A stretch of 64,000 nt of DNA from Anastrepha obliqua (lineage: Eukaryota; Arthropoda; Insecta; Diptera; Tephritidae). The stretch spans positions 58,808,001-58,872,000 of the forward strand of contig NC_072893.1 of the NCBI RefSeq assembly GCF_027943255.1, written 5' to 3'. How positions within the stretch are numbered: position 1 is the first letter of the stretch; each line of letters starts with the position of its first letter. The notes beneath the pieces are model-generated. The model had not been told where the DNA came from. It saw nothing but the letters and a program-made list of their open reading frames with translations, and ran no database searches. The position numbers and the translations under genes are program-made. Of this stretch, positions 44,477-57,219 are shown piece by piece.

Positions 44477-45931
44477 TTATTTATTATTTAACCAATCCAG
44501 TTTGCCTTCTTCATTGAAATATTTAAGAAATTTTTGACGAACATTCTCCGCTTCACCTTTTCTCGGATTATATAATATATTCGATCCAGTTGGGCAGTTA
44601 TTGTTTACAGTTTCTACATTTCCGCTACCATCAGTGTATGTTTCGCCATTTTCAATTAGATAATTATGTAAAGTACAGCACGTTAGTACAATTTTCTCTA
44701 CAGTGGCCACATTTAGATTTATAGGAGCAAGAAAAACGCGAAATCGGTTCGACAAAATTCCAAATGCATGTTCCACTACATGCCTTGCCCGGGAGAGTCT
44801 TCGATTGAACATTTGTTTTTCTTGACATTGCGTGTGGTAAGGATATGGCTTCATTAAATGCACCTGCAGAGGAAATGCATCGTCTCCGACTACAACATAC
44901 GGAACGCTTCGATTGTTTCCAATTAAAGCTGCTTTTGGTATTTCTTTCTCATCTTGAAGAACAGTACTTAATTTGCTTTGTAGAAAAACTCCAGCATCAT
45001 TACTGCGACCGTTGCAACCCACGTCAACGAAAATAAATTTACAATTAGCATCCACCAGGGCTAATAAAATTATGCTGTTAGTGCCTTTGTAATTATAATA
45101 AAAAGCTCCGTCAGTGCGTGAGGGACGGAAAGTTATATGCTTTCCATCTAATGCGCCAATGCAATTGGGGAATTGCCACTTAACCGCGAATTCTGTTGCT
45201 ATAGCCTCCCATTCGGATTTGCTGCTCGGAAACTGCGGAAAAATGTGTTATTAATTGCGAAATATTTATTATACAATAATATAAAATGTATCCATACCTT
45301 TAAATATGACGATTTTAATTTGTTAAACAAAGCACTGCATACCTCGGGAACTATCTTGCAAATTGAGGATTTGGATATTCGCGTCTGGTAATCCAAACTG
45401 ACGTAAGACTCCCCTGAAAATAAATAACTTCTTATAACAATACTACATATATCACCATCTCTTTAACTCACCAGTGCTGAGAAACCGCAGCGTCATTGCC
45501 AATTTTTCTGCTGCGGGAATCGCGCTTCTCATTGAAGTATCAGAACGTTGAATATCATCTGCAATTAGCGATAGCAAGTAATGAAATTGGCCATTTGACA
45601 TCCGTATAAAATTCTTATAGCTCTGCTCATCGTGCACCAGCAACTCTTTGTTTAAAAAAGCGAACGAGCCGTGATCGCATCTTTTTTTTCGCCATTCTTT
45701 TACCCATTGCCGCTTGGTCCTCTTGATAGGCAACAATGAAACTTTTTCGCCCAAATTTGCTAATCCTAATTGGAGTATACTTTAACAATTTAATGCGCAC
45801 ATTTCACAAGCATGTAGATGCTTACCTAAAAGTATTTCTTCTTTATCGCTGTCGTCAGAGTCTAACTCCTCAGCCTCACCAATGCATTCCCATATGCTTT
45901 TAATCAGTTCACTTTTTTCTTCGTAATCCAT
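44477..45931 (-). CDS. PIF/Harbinger transposase (DDE, HARBI1-like), intact
   Basis: Four exons, 45931-45826, 45765-45472, 45413-45298 and 45232-44477, with GT/AG introns, give 423 residues with no break. The enzyme cuts and inserts the element at TWA sites. The N-terminal part (about 60-170) is the HTH-containing region before the catalytic core (SNGQFHYLLSLI, MTLRFLSTGESYVSL). The DDE_Tnp_4-type core has Asp201 (IGALDGKHI), Asp289/290 (VVVGDDAFPL) and Glu326 (RARHVVEHAFGIL). FVDVGCNGRSNDAGVF between the first two is also a family hallmark. The start was chosen as the MDYEEK Met; an in-frame Met lies 17 codons earlier. Both genes share terminal repeats and a target duplication, so this copy may still move. 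Confidence 0.92.
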
Positions 45932-46129
45932 ATTTAATCGCAATAAACTAATATATTTCTTCACAATATAAAATTCAAACAAATCACGGCTATACGAATG
46001 AGAGAAACGTCAAAATATGCTAACGATTGTTGCCGAAAACATTTTTACCCGTGTGCCCGCGAACGAGACATGAAAAGAGAAATTCCAGTGTCTCCCTTCC
46101 AGTGGAGACATCGTGTAAATGGGGTGTAA

Positions 46130-47252
46130 GTATTATATATACATATGTATATGTATTTTTGAATATTTCCAGACCAAATAGTCGGTAAAGGCAAGAACGA
46201 AATGTTTCTCGCGGCATTTTATTTATTTATTTTTGCGATTATTTACAAAATTGAATTTGATTTATTTATTTTAAATTAACTTGATGATAATGATATCAGT
46301 TGTATATTTTACATGTCGCTCGTTTGCTGGACGAACGTCATAAATCAAAATATTTACAATAAATTTGGAGAAAAACGGCTGTAAAGTTTTCAATTTACTG
46401 TGTCACCCTAAGTAAAAGTAATACCCTATTTTTTTAACCGATAAGGTGCTCTTAATACATAGATATCACAATGACACATACACAGCATAAAAGATGAGCT
46501 AGTGGACATTTCTGCATTCATAACAAAACAAAATTTTTTTCAGCTACATATGACGCGCGTAATTCATGAGTAAATTCTTCACAAATCTTTATTCATTGAC
46601 ATTTTTAATCCAACTTCCAAAATAATAAATCGATATAATTTATAAACGACTATTTATCATTTCTTTTGGTAAAATATAATATATAATTTTATTACAAAAA
46701 AAAACGTGTATGCTTTTCCTATTTAATTAATTTATTGTATAATTCATTTTGAATTGTATCATAAAAATAGTTATCAACGCTTCCGGAACTCAAGACATCT
46801 TATTTAGACAAACATGTTTGCTTTTACATCTAAACTGCAACTTCCCCATCGGAAGATTTATAATTTTTGCATATGGCATCGCATTCAGTCAGTATATAAA
46901 AAGAGTATGCTTACAAAAAGAGAAGCACGGAGCGAGTTAAAGATTTCCATCAGTCAAAATCCTTGTTTTAGTGAACAAGTTATTCCCAAGCACAATGATT
47001 AATTTTGCGCCACTTGTATATTTCATAGGCGTAAAGAATCAAACATCTTTCGAAAAATAGGAAAAATCAGTTAAAAAGTGGCAACTGACAATACAAGTCT
47101 GCATGTCAGATCCCTCCTAAATGTATGCTTTAATATTGATATTAAGCTAAATAAACGTGTTAAGTGGCGATTTAAGAGTATGATTTAGATGTATTGCAAT
47201 AAAAATACAAGGATAAATGAATATGTAGGATAAAGATAAGATAAAGACAAGG
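46130..47252. other. AT-rich intergenic DNA with a Tc1-like remnant
   Basis: At 46848-46885 is CCCCATCGGAAGATTTATAA, and at 46997-47018 ATTAATTTTGCGCCACTTG, the two ends of a short Tc1-type deletion derivative (compare 15142-15190). No gene. Confidence 0.45.
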
Positions 47253-48098
47253 ATAAAGATAGAGATAGAGATAGAGATAGGGATAGAGATATAGATAGAG
47301 ATAGAGATAGAGATAGATATAGAGATAGAGATAGAGATAGAGATAGAGATAGAGATAGAGATAGAGATAGAGATAGAGATAGAGATAGAGATAGAGATAG
47401 AGATAGAGACAGAGACAGAGATAGAGATAGAGATAGAGATAGAGATAGAGATAGAGATAGAGATAGAGATAGAGATAGAGATAGAGATAGAGATAGAGAT
47501 AGAGATAGAGATAGAGATAGAGATAGAGATAGAGATAGAGATAGAGATAGAGATAGAGATAGAGATAGAGATAGAGATAGAGATAGAGATAGAGATAGAG
47601 ATAGAGATAGAGATAGAGATAGAGATAGAGATAGAGATAGAGATAGAGATAGAGATAGAGATAGAGATAGAGATAGAGATAGAGATAGAGATAGAGATAG
47701 AGATAGAGATAGAGATAGAGATAGAGATAGAGATAGAGATAGAGATAGAGATAGAGATAGAGATAGAGATAGAGATAGAGATAGAGATAGAGATAGAGAT
47801 AGAGATAGAGATAGAGATAGAGATAGAGATAGAGATAGAGATAGAGATAGAGATAGAGATAGAGATAGAGATAGAGATAGAGATAGAGATAGAGATAGAG
47901 ATAGAGATAGAGATAGAGATAGAGATAGAGATAGAGATAGACATTGAGATAGAGATAGAGATAGAGATAGAGATAGAGATAGAGATAGAGATAGATATAG
48001 AAATAAAGATAAAGATAAAGATAAAGATAAAGATAAAGATAAAGATAAAGATAAAGATAAAGATAAAGATAAAGATAAAGATAAAGATAAAGATAAAG
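47253..48098. repeat. Hexanucleotide array (AGAGAT)n then (AAAGAT)n
   Basis: About 745 bp of AGAGAT units run from 47253, nearly perfect from about 47420 to 47940, then change at 48000 into about 16 units of AAAGAT. Small variants occur at 47281 (GGGATAG), 47407-47417 (GACAGAGACAG) and 47941 (ACATTGAG). Every unit contains GATA on the plus strand. The long Ile-Ser frame on the minus strand is a by-product. True copy number may differ from the assembly. Confidence 0.95.
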
Positions 48099-48670
48099 AT
48101 TAATATAAAAATAAAAATAAAAATAGCGCTAAAAATATAATGAGACATAAGATAAAGATACAACTGAAATTTAATTAAAAGAATTAACTGAACAGGGATT
48201 TGTTATTGGTCGAAACTTCGACGGGTGACACAAGTAAATGTAGAAAGCGATAACCAGATGTCTATTCGTCGGGTGTGAAACTCTTATGGTAGACATCATG
48301 ATGTAATATTATAAAAGAATATCCACAGCCTACGAACAAAATAAAAATTAACCCTTTAACGTAATATTTTGTTGTTATAACCTAACCAAGTAGTGCACTT
48401 CTTCATAACATTTTTGTGTACTGTTAATTTAAAGTCCACAACAGCCATATGTATGTATGTATCTGCACTTATGATACCCGAAGTCGTAACTTTTTTTGAA
48501 TCCGAACAAATGCTTCCACTTACTTAAGCATTTTCAACATTTCGCTTGAAGTTTACGGTTCATCAAATTAAAAAAACGTTAGTGAGATTAAAGATTTCAA
48601 CAAAAGATTATTTTTCAATCAGCATATCAATCATATATGTATATAACGTCGAAGTCCTAGACGTAATGCC
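48099..48670. other. Intergenic, nothing recognised
   Basis: AT-rich spacer between the hexamer array and the mariner remnant; no gene. Confidence 0.35.
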
Positions 48671-48672
48671 TA

Positions 48673-49484
<812 letters not shown>

Positions 49485-49486
49485 TA

Positions 49487-52444
49487 TAAATTTCCTGATC
49501 CCTATACCTTTAAGCTTCTTTTTACATTCGTTTTTTTAATCACTTGACGCTCTGATTTTTTTCACAAAAATGTAACCAAAATATTATATTGTTTAGAAAT
49601 AACAGAAAACAAGTAGCGAATGGCAACCACGATTCGTGGTTCGTTAATACAAGCATGTCGAAACCTATGAGCAGCACTCGGGTTGGTGTGTTATGTCCAC
49701 CGCACGGAAGCACTGTTCGTTCAAAGTCATTGAGCGGTTAAATGGAGACCGTTTAATCACCTCGCTACCAATAGAATTGAACGTGTTGGAAAAATAATTT
49801 CTCAAATCGTTCTTCGATCTTAAACTTTACTGAGTCCGACGAATACAATTGATTATCCACATTTGGCAGGGCGAATAAGAGTTCATGTTCCCCCTAGACC
49901 CTTTTCGTAACTTACTTCCGGTCGTTGGGGATAACATGAGAAATAATTATTCATCTAATACTAACATCGCTCATTCTATTCGTGAGCTCAATGTATGTAT
50001 GTATGTATGTATGTTTGTCTGTACTGTACGTTTTTTTAACTATAAAAATAATTGATTTTTACGTCTTGGAAAATATTATCATGTAATCTCATTTAAAATA
50101 AATCCGCCAAAGACTTTTTTACTCAGCAGAAGTTACGTAAATTCGATTGTGTTAGACAAATGTACATACAAACACACATGCATAAAATATTAACAGAAAT
50201 GAAATTAAAATTTATCCAGCACACTGAAGCTTTGCAAAAACTAGGCAATAACTATTTTGAATAAAAAATTAACGGGAACGGAAAACGCAAAATGTATGAA
50301 AATGCCGATGTGCGCAAACATGCGGAGATACATATACACATACACATGTAAGTACACACATGCATATGCATAAGTACAAAAATCATACAATGCATAGTAA
50401 ATAAGTATATTCAGCTCCAGTCGTCGGTGCGCCGCATATTTCATATTCGTACGAACGGAAAACATGAGCAGCACAAGAAATGAATAAGAAGTTGAATTAA
50501 ATTCATATAATAAATTTTCTAGAAACGAATGGAAGAAATTCAAGCATGTACATGTGTGTGTACGTATGTATGTATGCATATTGCTTACAAAATTACACAT
50601 TTACAATTGTACTTGTATGGATGAAGTATGTACATATGTATGTGCGTACCTGCAACTTGCGACCATGCACTGAAACCAAGTGAAAGGGCGGCAATGTAGG
50701 CGGTGGTAGAGGGTGGAATTGATTTTCAAATGTTCGCAGGTTTATTTGATTTCACAGACAAGTAAAATTTTTAAATTGTGTTACTTACATACTTACATAC
50801 ATACATGCATACATGTACAATAAACCATCAGCCATATGTCTATTAGTATGTATGGAAATTGCTAACTACTATAACTCATCGGCGAAGCAAACTTTATTAA
50901 ATATGCATTTATGTACATACATACATACATGCATACAAACAAGCACCTCTTTCCATACGAAACAATCCCCATATTGCTCCCCACACTTCACTCAGCACTT
51001 GCCATACAAAGCGGCGAATGGTATTTAGACACATTATGGCGTACATTAAACCACGACAGATGTGGAAGCGTGTTTCGAACGTTGAACATTTTAGTTGTTG
51101 AATTTATGAAATCAACATAAAAATACTGCCATCATACAAATGTATACGTATGAATGTGCATACATACATATGTACATGCACATATAAAAATCTAGAAACA
51201 GTAATTCGAACGGTAAATATCATGAAGAAAAAAAGCATTGCGACAGCTAAATAGACAAAGTGAGTGCTAGCGACTAGCATTAAGCCGGGCATGGGCATGG
51301 ACAAACAAATATGGCACGATAAAATTATACAGACTTACATACATACGTACACATGTTTTTAGAAGTTCAACACACAAAAACACACTTACACATTTACATA
51401 TATTTACATGCATATGTGTGTGTAAGTGAGAATGGAAAACTTGAGAAAAATATTAAATGTGAAAAGAAATGGAAACGTTAAAAAATCAAAGACAACAACG
51501 AAATCAAATATACAAGAAAACTTATAGTAATGAAATAAATACATACATACATACATACGTGAAACGAAATAAAGGCAAATACACATACATACATACATGC
51601 ATACATACAAACGTATGCATATCCAAAAGTATATCGGTAAGAATACCTATAGTGTTACGAAAGCATTCATATATGTATGTATGTATGTAGTTTTACGATC
51701 GCATTCATATACATATGTACATAGTTTTACGAAAATCTATTATACATCCATACAAAGAAACATACATACATACATACATACTTGTACATACACATATACC
51801 TATCCAAAAATCAAATAAAAGAAATTGAAACGCATAAATTATAAAAAGCGATATAAACAACTGAATGTTTCTTGTATGAATGTATGTACATATGTATGTA
51901 TGTATGTTAACAGTGCCGATCCACAAATTACGTTAATATTGAATATCAAACCACACACACACACGTCTCTTTACAAGCGTAAGTATTTGTGTACACATAC
52001 ATACATACATACTTAGAAAATATAAAATATAATGTAAATGCATATTCGTATATTCTGTCTCTTAGTACCGCACCAAATACATTCACACATGCATACGTAC
52101 TCAGTATGAATACGCAGAGCAAGTTGTGTGCACACGCACACATACCCAAAATTAATTGGAAAGAATAATAAAATAATTTAGAAATGATTTCAAAAATATG
52201 CACACATACATGCACATACAGTATGTATGTATCTACATAAATATGTTAAGTCTTTATGAGGGCAACGAAAAACGGGAGGACTGAAAACTAAAAAGAATAA
52301 AAAGTTATTCAAGAATTAAATGGATGACAGTTTTGGAGGGCACGTACGCATTAATGCGGATGCGCAAGCGCGTATTTTGTTACTGTGTAAATATTAACAC
52401 TAATATGGAATATGAATATATGTGCGTATGTATGTATGTGCATA
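49487..52444. other. Intergenic region rich in CATA/TGTA microsatellites
   Basis: No gene. Tetranucleotide runs at 49991-50013, 50915-50930, 51540-51560, 51663-51690, 51763-51782, 51888-51908 and 51999-52013. A patch of average G+C at 49620-49980 has no recognised frame or RNA. The many short frames here come from the repeats. Confidence 0.4.
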
Positions 52445-53728
52445 TACTCATGGACAATAAAATAAGTTTGCGACTTTTTGGTTAATTTTATTTGGTGTCT
52501 ATTAATTTTTTTATAAAATTCTAACTCTTTGTACAACAAAAACAAACAAAGCTATTTACATATATGCTTTTTTGAGCTTTGTGCAAAAATTATGAAAATT
52601 CTGCAAATTTTTACTACAATTTAAAAACTTTTTAATACGAATTTTTAGGATCATTTTTGGTACGCAATTTTATTTGCCTTTCAATTTGTTGAAAAAAGTT
52701 GTATAGAAAAATGTTCGAACGTATTTTGTATGGCAGAAAATGCATAGGACTTTTAAAAAATTTAGATACTTTAAAAAATCAGCGGTATTTTATAGCTACT
52801 TGCAGTTTGCACTTTATTGTGTTAAGGGGTTAGATGTAGTTAGAATTTTCAATTAGATTTTCTTAAAGTATAATTTCCTAAACACATTGTGTGAAAATTT
52901 GAAATGAATCCGACAAATACTTTTCGAGTTATTCAACAATTAACAAAGGGCACTCGGGCGCTCCGGTAATCGATAGCAAAACTTTTAATGCGTTTTTATC
53001 AAAACTATGTTTTTTGAACTGTTGATCACTGTAACTTAAAAACTGCTTGGTAGTTTTTCATAAAATGTATACTGCTTTTGAAAAACATAAAAAACTCGTG
53101 CCTGAACGAAGGACTTTTTTTCAAAAACTTCAATTTCTTTTAATAATTGTCGGTTTTTTCTCGAAAATCTGAAAAATAATTCCTGAGGCCGCCATATTGT
53201 TAATTTTGAAATAAAAGAGCTTCGATAAGGCACAATATTATCTATTAATAAAACTAATTTCTCTTGTCCGATTGATTTTAGATGAATCTCCAAGGACTTG
53301 TGATGATCACCGCAAGGGACTTCTGGAGAAACAGGCTTTTACAATTTTTTGTTTGTTTTTTTTTTGAAATTTTGCTAAAGTCATGATTTATTAATGATAT
53401 GTTTTTATTTTTGTAAAATAAACCAATTGACTAGCAAAAAAAAAATTATTGAAAATCCTAATTTTTTCGGGCCTCTGACTACCCCTAACCCCTTAAAATT
53501 GAATGGGCTATAAAACTGCAAGCTAAAAGTTATTCTAAAAATTCTAATTAAAAAAGTTTGAGAATTTTGTGAAAATTTGCAGAATTTTCATAATTTTTGC
53601 ACAAAATTAAAAAAAAAAACGATTTATATATTTTTTGTTGTACAAAATTTTATAAAAAATTAACAGATACTAAATAAATAAAAGTAAAATAGTCACAACT
53701 GGCACACCTATTTTATTTCCCATGAGTG
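52445..53728. mobile_element. Foldback-type element with long inverted arms
   Basis: The left arm starts ACTCATGGACAATAAAATAA and the right arm ends with the complement of ACTCATGGGAAATAAAATAG, next to TA. Deeper in the arms GCAAAAATTATGAAAATTCT recurs inverted (about 52582 and 53600), so the arms pair over about 230-370 bp. The centre is occupied by TTAA copy F (52826-53492), which inserted later. No transposase. Confidence 0.7.
52826..53492 (+). repeat. TTAA-flanked repeat family, copy F (complete)
   Basis: TTAA at 52822-52825 and 53493-53496 enclose 667 bp with ends GGGGTTAGATGTAGTTAG and CTGACTACCCCTAACCCC. Core blocks TGCGTTTTTATCAAAAC, GTTGATCACTGTAACTT and TTTTAGATGAATCTCCAAGG are as in copies C and D. 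It lies inside the foldback element 52445-53728. Confidence 0.8.
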
Positions 53729-53730
53729 TA

Positions 53731-54490
53731 TCTGCATATACATATGTATACAAATAAAAATTCAAAAAAAAAGAACCAATAGTATGTGAATTATTTTGAA
53801 ATCTTTAGATAAATATTTACTTAATTTTCAACAATACGTATGCGGGTACTGTATAAATAACCCATACCTATGTAACGACATTGTACGTAAGTCGAATTTA
53901 CATATGTATGTGTGTACATACTACATATTTATGCAAATTAAATTAATAAAAAGTAATAATTTCGTGACTTATCCAGTATTGTAGAAAACTTTATGCCGTA
54001 CACTTCCGCATCTAATTTATGGTATACTCGTACTATACATTTCGTTATTTTCCTACAGATGATTTCTTTATTGGTAGCATTTTCATGCTAGAAATGCATT
54101 TAGAGGCTCGGTATTCCGTTCCCAATTAAACAAAAAATACACAATTGTGCCTACAAATATTTGAACTTTTCTGGCACAAATTGAAAAGGAAATTCGTGGC
54201 AGAGAGAATTCAATTAAAAAAACGCACATACATACATACACAAATATATTTCCATAAGTATTTTAATACTTTCTAAAACTGAAATTTCGTGTAGATACAT
54301 ACATACGTACAGATGTACATGTGTACATAATTTCGATTTATTTGTCTACAGTTCTTTCCAGTAGAAAACGTTAGTAGCTAGGAAATGTCTTAATAAGAGC
54401 CAAAGTGAGGGCCTAGAAAATTCAGAACTGAACAATTCACATACCCAGGAATATGAATCAACATTTTTAGCGACTCGCACAAATTCAATA
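53731..54490. other. AT-rich intergenic DNA
   Basis: No gene. Near 54070-54125 a weak SINE-like trace (GCATTTTCATGCTAGAAATG) can be seen. CATA runs at 54228-54240 and 54297-54308. Confidence 0.35.
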
Positions 54491-54492
54491 TA

Positions 54493-55724
54493 CTAGGTTG
54501 TTCAATAAGTATTGGGCTTCAATAAGAGAGGGCGTTGCTACTAGCATAAATTGTTTTTTGGTATGTTGGTACGCTCTTCATATGAACGTATTGTGAAGTT
54601 TCATTTCAATCTGTCAATTCCTTCTTTGTTTACCAGCAAGTTTATCAACGTGTCAGAGTACTTTCTACAATGAAAATAAAAAAAAGTATCCTGCAGTGAT
54701 TGAATTTTTAATTTTGGAAGGTTTAAAAGCAAAGGAAATTTATGAATTAATGTTTGAAATTGAATTTATGTTGAAAGTGTACATAGGTATAAGGACTTTT
54801 CGCCATCAATTAATACAGTAGAAATATGGGTTGCGAAATTTAAACGTGGTTGTGCAAGCCTTAAAGACGATCCACGCCAAGGACGTCCAAAAACAGCAAC
54901 AACACCATAAATCGTAGGAAAAATACAGGATATCATATTGAAAATCGTCAAGAGACTGAAATAGATTTAGTAGAAGCCATAGAAGGCATCTCATTGGGCA
55001 GTGTTTTGATTGAAGTATTGGGTTTCAAAAAGCAAAATGGGTGCCGCATTTGCTAAAAATGGAACAAAAACATATTCGAATACGACAGCAATATATAGGG
55101 ATTTTTCGAAAAGATAAAATGTATTTTGTGCGTCGATGGATGAGACTTGGGTCTGTTACCATGGTCTTAAATCAAAATAATAGGGTAAAGAGTGGTGTGA
55201 ACCTAGTTCTTCCGCTCGGAAATGAGTTCGTGTCCAAAAATCGACCAGGAAGATATTAGCATCAGTTCTTGGGATGCGAAGGGAATTTCGTTTGTAAATT
55301 ACTTGCAAACTAGTAAAACAATAAATTCTGAACATTACTGTAACTTATTAGACCAGGCGAAGGAAAAAATGCGTGAAAAAATATCTAGTTTGCAAAGTAA
55401 AAAAAATTATTTTCCATCAGAACTATGCAGCGTGCACAAGATAATTTTAACAATGGCTAAAATCCATGAATTAAAGTTCGAATCGATAGAGCATCTACTG
55501 TATTCACCGGATTTGGCCCTTAGCGTCTATGTTGTCAGACCCAAAAAAATGAATGCATAGAAAGCGTTTTTCATCAAATGATGAGCTCATAATAGCTGTG
55601 GGAGGGTATTTTTCAGCCCTTCCAGTTTCTTGTTTCAGGTTTAGATGATAAAGTGTAATTCAAGCCATAAAATTGTGTTTTCCTTCTTGAACCGCAAAAC
55701 TTGAATTGAAATTGAACAACCTAG
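54493..55724 (+). mobile_element. Mariner, full length but decayed
   Basis: Inverted ends CTAGGTTGTTCAATAAGT and the complement of CTAGGTTGTTCAATTTCA are flanked by TA (54491-54492 and 55725-55726); 1,232 bp. Fragments of a mariner transposase lie in order: FKRGCASLKDDPRQGRPKTA, SSWDAKGISFVNYLQTSKTI, NSEHYCNLLDQAKEKMREK, TMAKIHELKFESIEHLLYSP. The HQDNAPAHK-like second block is reduced to ELCSVHKIILT, so catalytic residues are lost. Many stops. Confidence 0.8.
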
Positions 55725-55807
55725 TACAGCCCGCGACGAACGATGGATGAGAAGTGCCATTTAGGTTGAGCGCTAAATATGAATTTAGCCCATTTATTAC
55801 ATTTCTT

Positions 55808-55985
55808 CTTTTTCTTCTTAATTGGCGCGATAACCGCTTACACGATTTTGGCTGAGTTTAATAAAGCACGCAGTTTCTTTCTCGTGCTAACCGGCGCCAG
55901 TTGGAAACCACAAGTGAAGCCAAGTCCTTCTCCACTACCAACGTGCCAAGTTCCAAAAATCTTGCGCAGAATCTGTCTCTAGTGC
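55808..55985 (-). pseudogene. RTE-like LINE 3' end with internal deletion
   Basis: Reading leftward: RQILRKIFGTWHVGSGEGLG, then FQLAPVSTRKKLRALLNSAK and a run into AVIAPIKK. The first part is the 'ERKILRKIFGPLHV' segment of insect LINEs, the second is the very end of the same protein family; the part between is deleted. Another family member is at 27068. Confidence 0.6.
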
Positions 55986-56519
55986 ATTAGTACATTTAGA
56001 CAATTCGAAAAAGCTGTGTTCGAAAGTGCTAAATACGCATTTAAGGCTCAGTATGAACGCCGGAATTCAAGACCAAAATTCATACGAGTACATGCATTTT
56101 ATTTAATTCAGCTTAATTTCCTTCTCGCCTGTAAATATGCAGCAAATTACGCTTTTTATTTACCGAGCTGATCGCTGCATTTCGCAAAGGCCTTGTGAAA
56201 TGTTAAATTTAAAGCTTACACTACGTGCAACTATACCCGATAGAGAGAATTCAGGAGGTGTGACCAACACCCGACCGGTAACCGGCTCTCAGCTGATTTG
56301 CTGCCGTAACGGAAGATATGAAAGCGGTTTGTTTACAACATTTTGTTGGTGATATAAGTATTGATTTCGGATGTTTCTTAATCGAATTGATTGATTATTT
56401 GAAAGTAATGGAAAAAGGGGCATACATTTAAATCCTCTCTGAAAAGGTAATCAAAAATTGAAAAAGGTCGATATAAACTATAAAATAATGCATATTATTT
56501 ACAGAGAAAATGCTCTACA
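55986..56519. other. Intergenic, nothing recognised
   Basis: No supported feature. Confidence 0.35.
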
Positions 56520-57213
56520 GTCTCCTTCTCTGAAAGGTCCCCACAACTTCTACTGTCCAGTCCAGTGACCGGTAAACAGCGCTACGAGTTTGGAAATTGA
56601 ATGGCGAGGAGTCCAAAGGACTTTCTGAGTCCTTCGTATATCGTATTGGTGCCAATGGGTTTTCGAAATAGCACATAAAGAAATGGAGCTCCTCCTTTTC
56701 TGCGCTTTCCTGAGAAATAATTTGTGCAGTTCCCCTTTAACAACTGTTAGGGGGATGCCGATGACCGGGTAGGAGGTCTCTGAGACCAATTCAGTCCCCT
56801 TCCTGGCAAGCTCATCAGCAATTGGGTTTCCCTCTATGTTCCTATGTCCTGGAACCCAGAACAGACAAATGTTACCTGCACACTCAAGAGATTTGATTCC
56901 CTCCTTACAGGAGTTAACTAATTTCGTTCTGAACCATGGCGACGTCAAAGCTTTAATCGCGGCTTAACTATCAAAGAAAATGTTAATATCTCCCTCACTC
57001 CCGCGTGCCCTAAGTATTTTACAAGCCTGCACGATCGCAAAGACTTCTGCTTGAAAAACACTAGCCGAGTTCGGCAAATTAAAGGAGATCTGATTTAGAG
57101 AAAACCCCTGCTCCGACTCCCGATACCAGCTTGGAACCGTCAGTGAAGGCAGAGGTGCAAGCTTCGGTGCAGATTTTCCCCTCGATCCAATCCTCCCTTT
57201 CTTTTATCCGTCG
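56520..57213 (-). pseudogene. LINE RNase H domain fragment
   Basis: Reading leftward from 57190: SAFTDGSKLVSGVGAGVFSK, then LPNSASVFQAEVFAIVQACK, IFFDS followed by a stop and AAIKAL, LFWVPGHRNIEGNPIADELA, and the tail HWHQYDIRRTQKV and FTGHWTGQ. These are the four acidic blocks of RNase H (TDGSK, QAE, DS.AA, GN..AD) as found at the end of R1/I/Loa-type LINE polyproteins. A nonsense codon replaces Gln in DSQAA, and a frame change lies near 57080. The mariner at 57220 directly abuts it. Confidence 0.75.
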
Positions 57214-57219
57214 TTAAAA

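Larger units (their letters stand above)
42701..46126. mobile_element. Complete PIF/Harbinger element with two genes
   Basis: Terminal inverted repeats CACCCCATTTACACGATGTC, extending through CCACTGGAAGGGA with one mismatch, bound a 3,426-bp element flanked by TAA at 42698-42700 and 46127-46129, the 3-bp TWA target typical of this superfamily. It carries a plus-strand MADF/BESS gene and a minus-strand DDE transposase that face each other, as in PIF/Harbinger elements with a transposase plus a Myb/SANT-like partner. Both genes splice into complete frames. Deletion derivatives are at 11880-12850 and 20196-20898. Confidence 0.92.

Noticed and set aside
47147..48163. 338-residue frame made of Ile-Ser repeats (minus strand)
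   Set aside because: It is the translation of the hexamer array; no start context, domain or splice evidence.
49620..49980. Patch of average G+C that looked like a possible RNA gene or exon
   Set aside because: No stable cloverleaf, small-RNA signature or coding frame could be found by eye.
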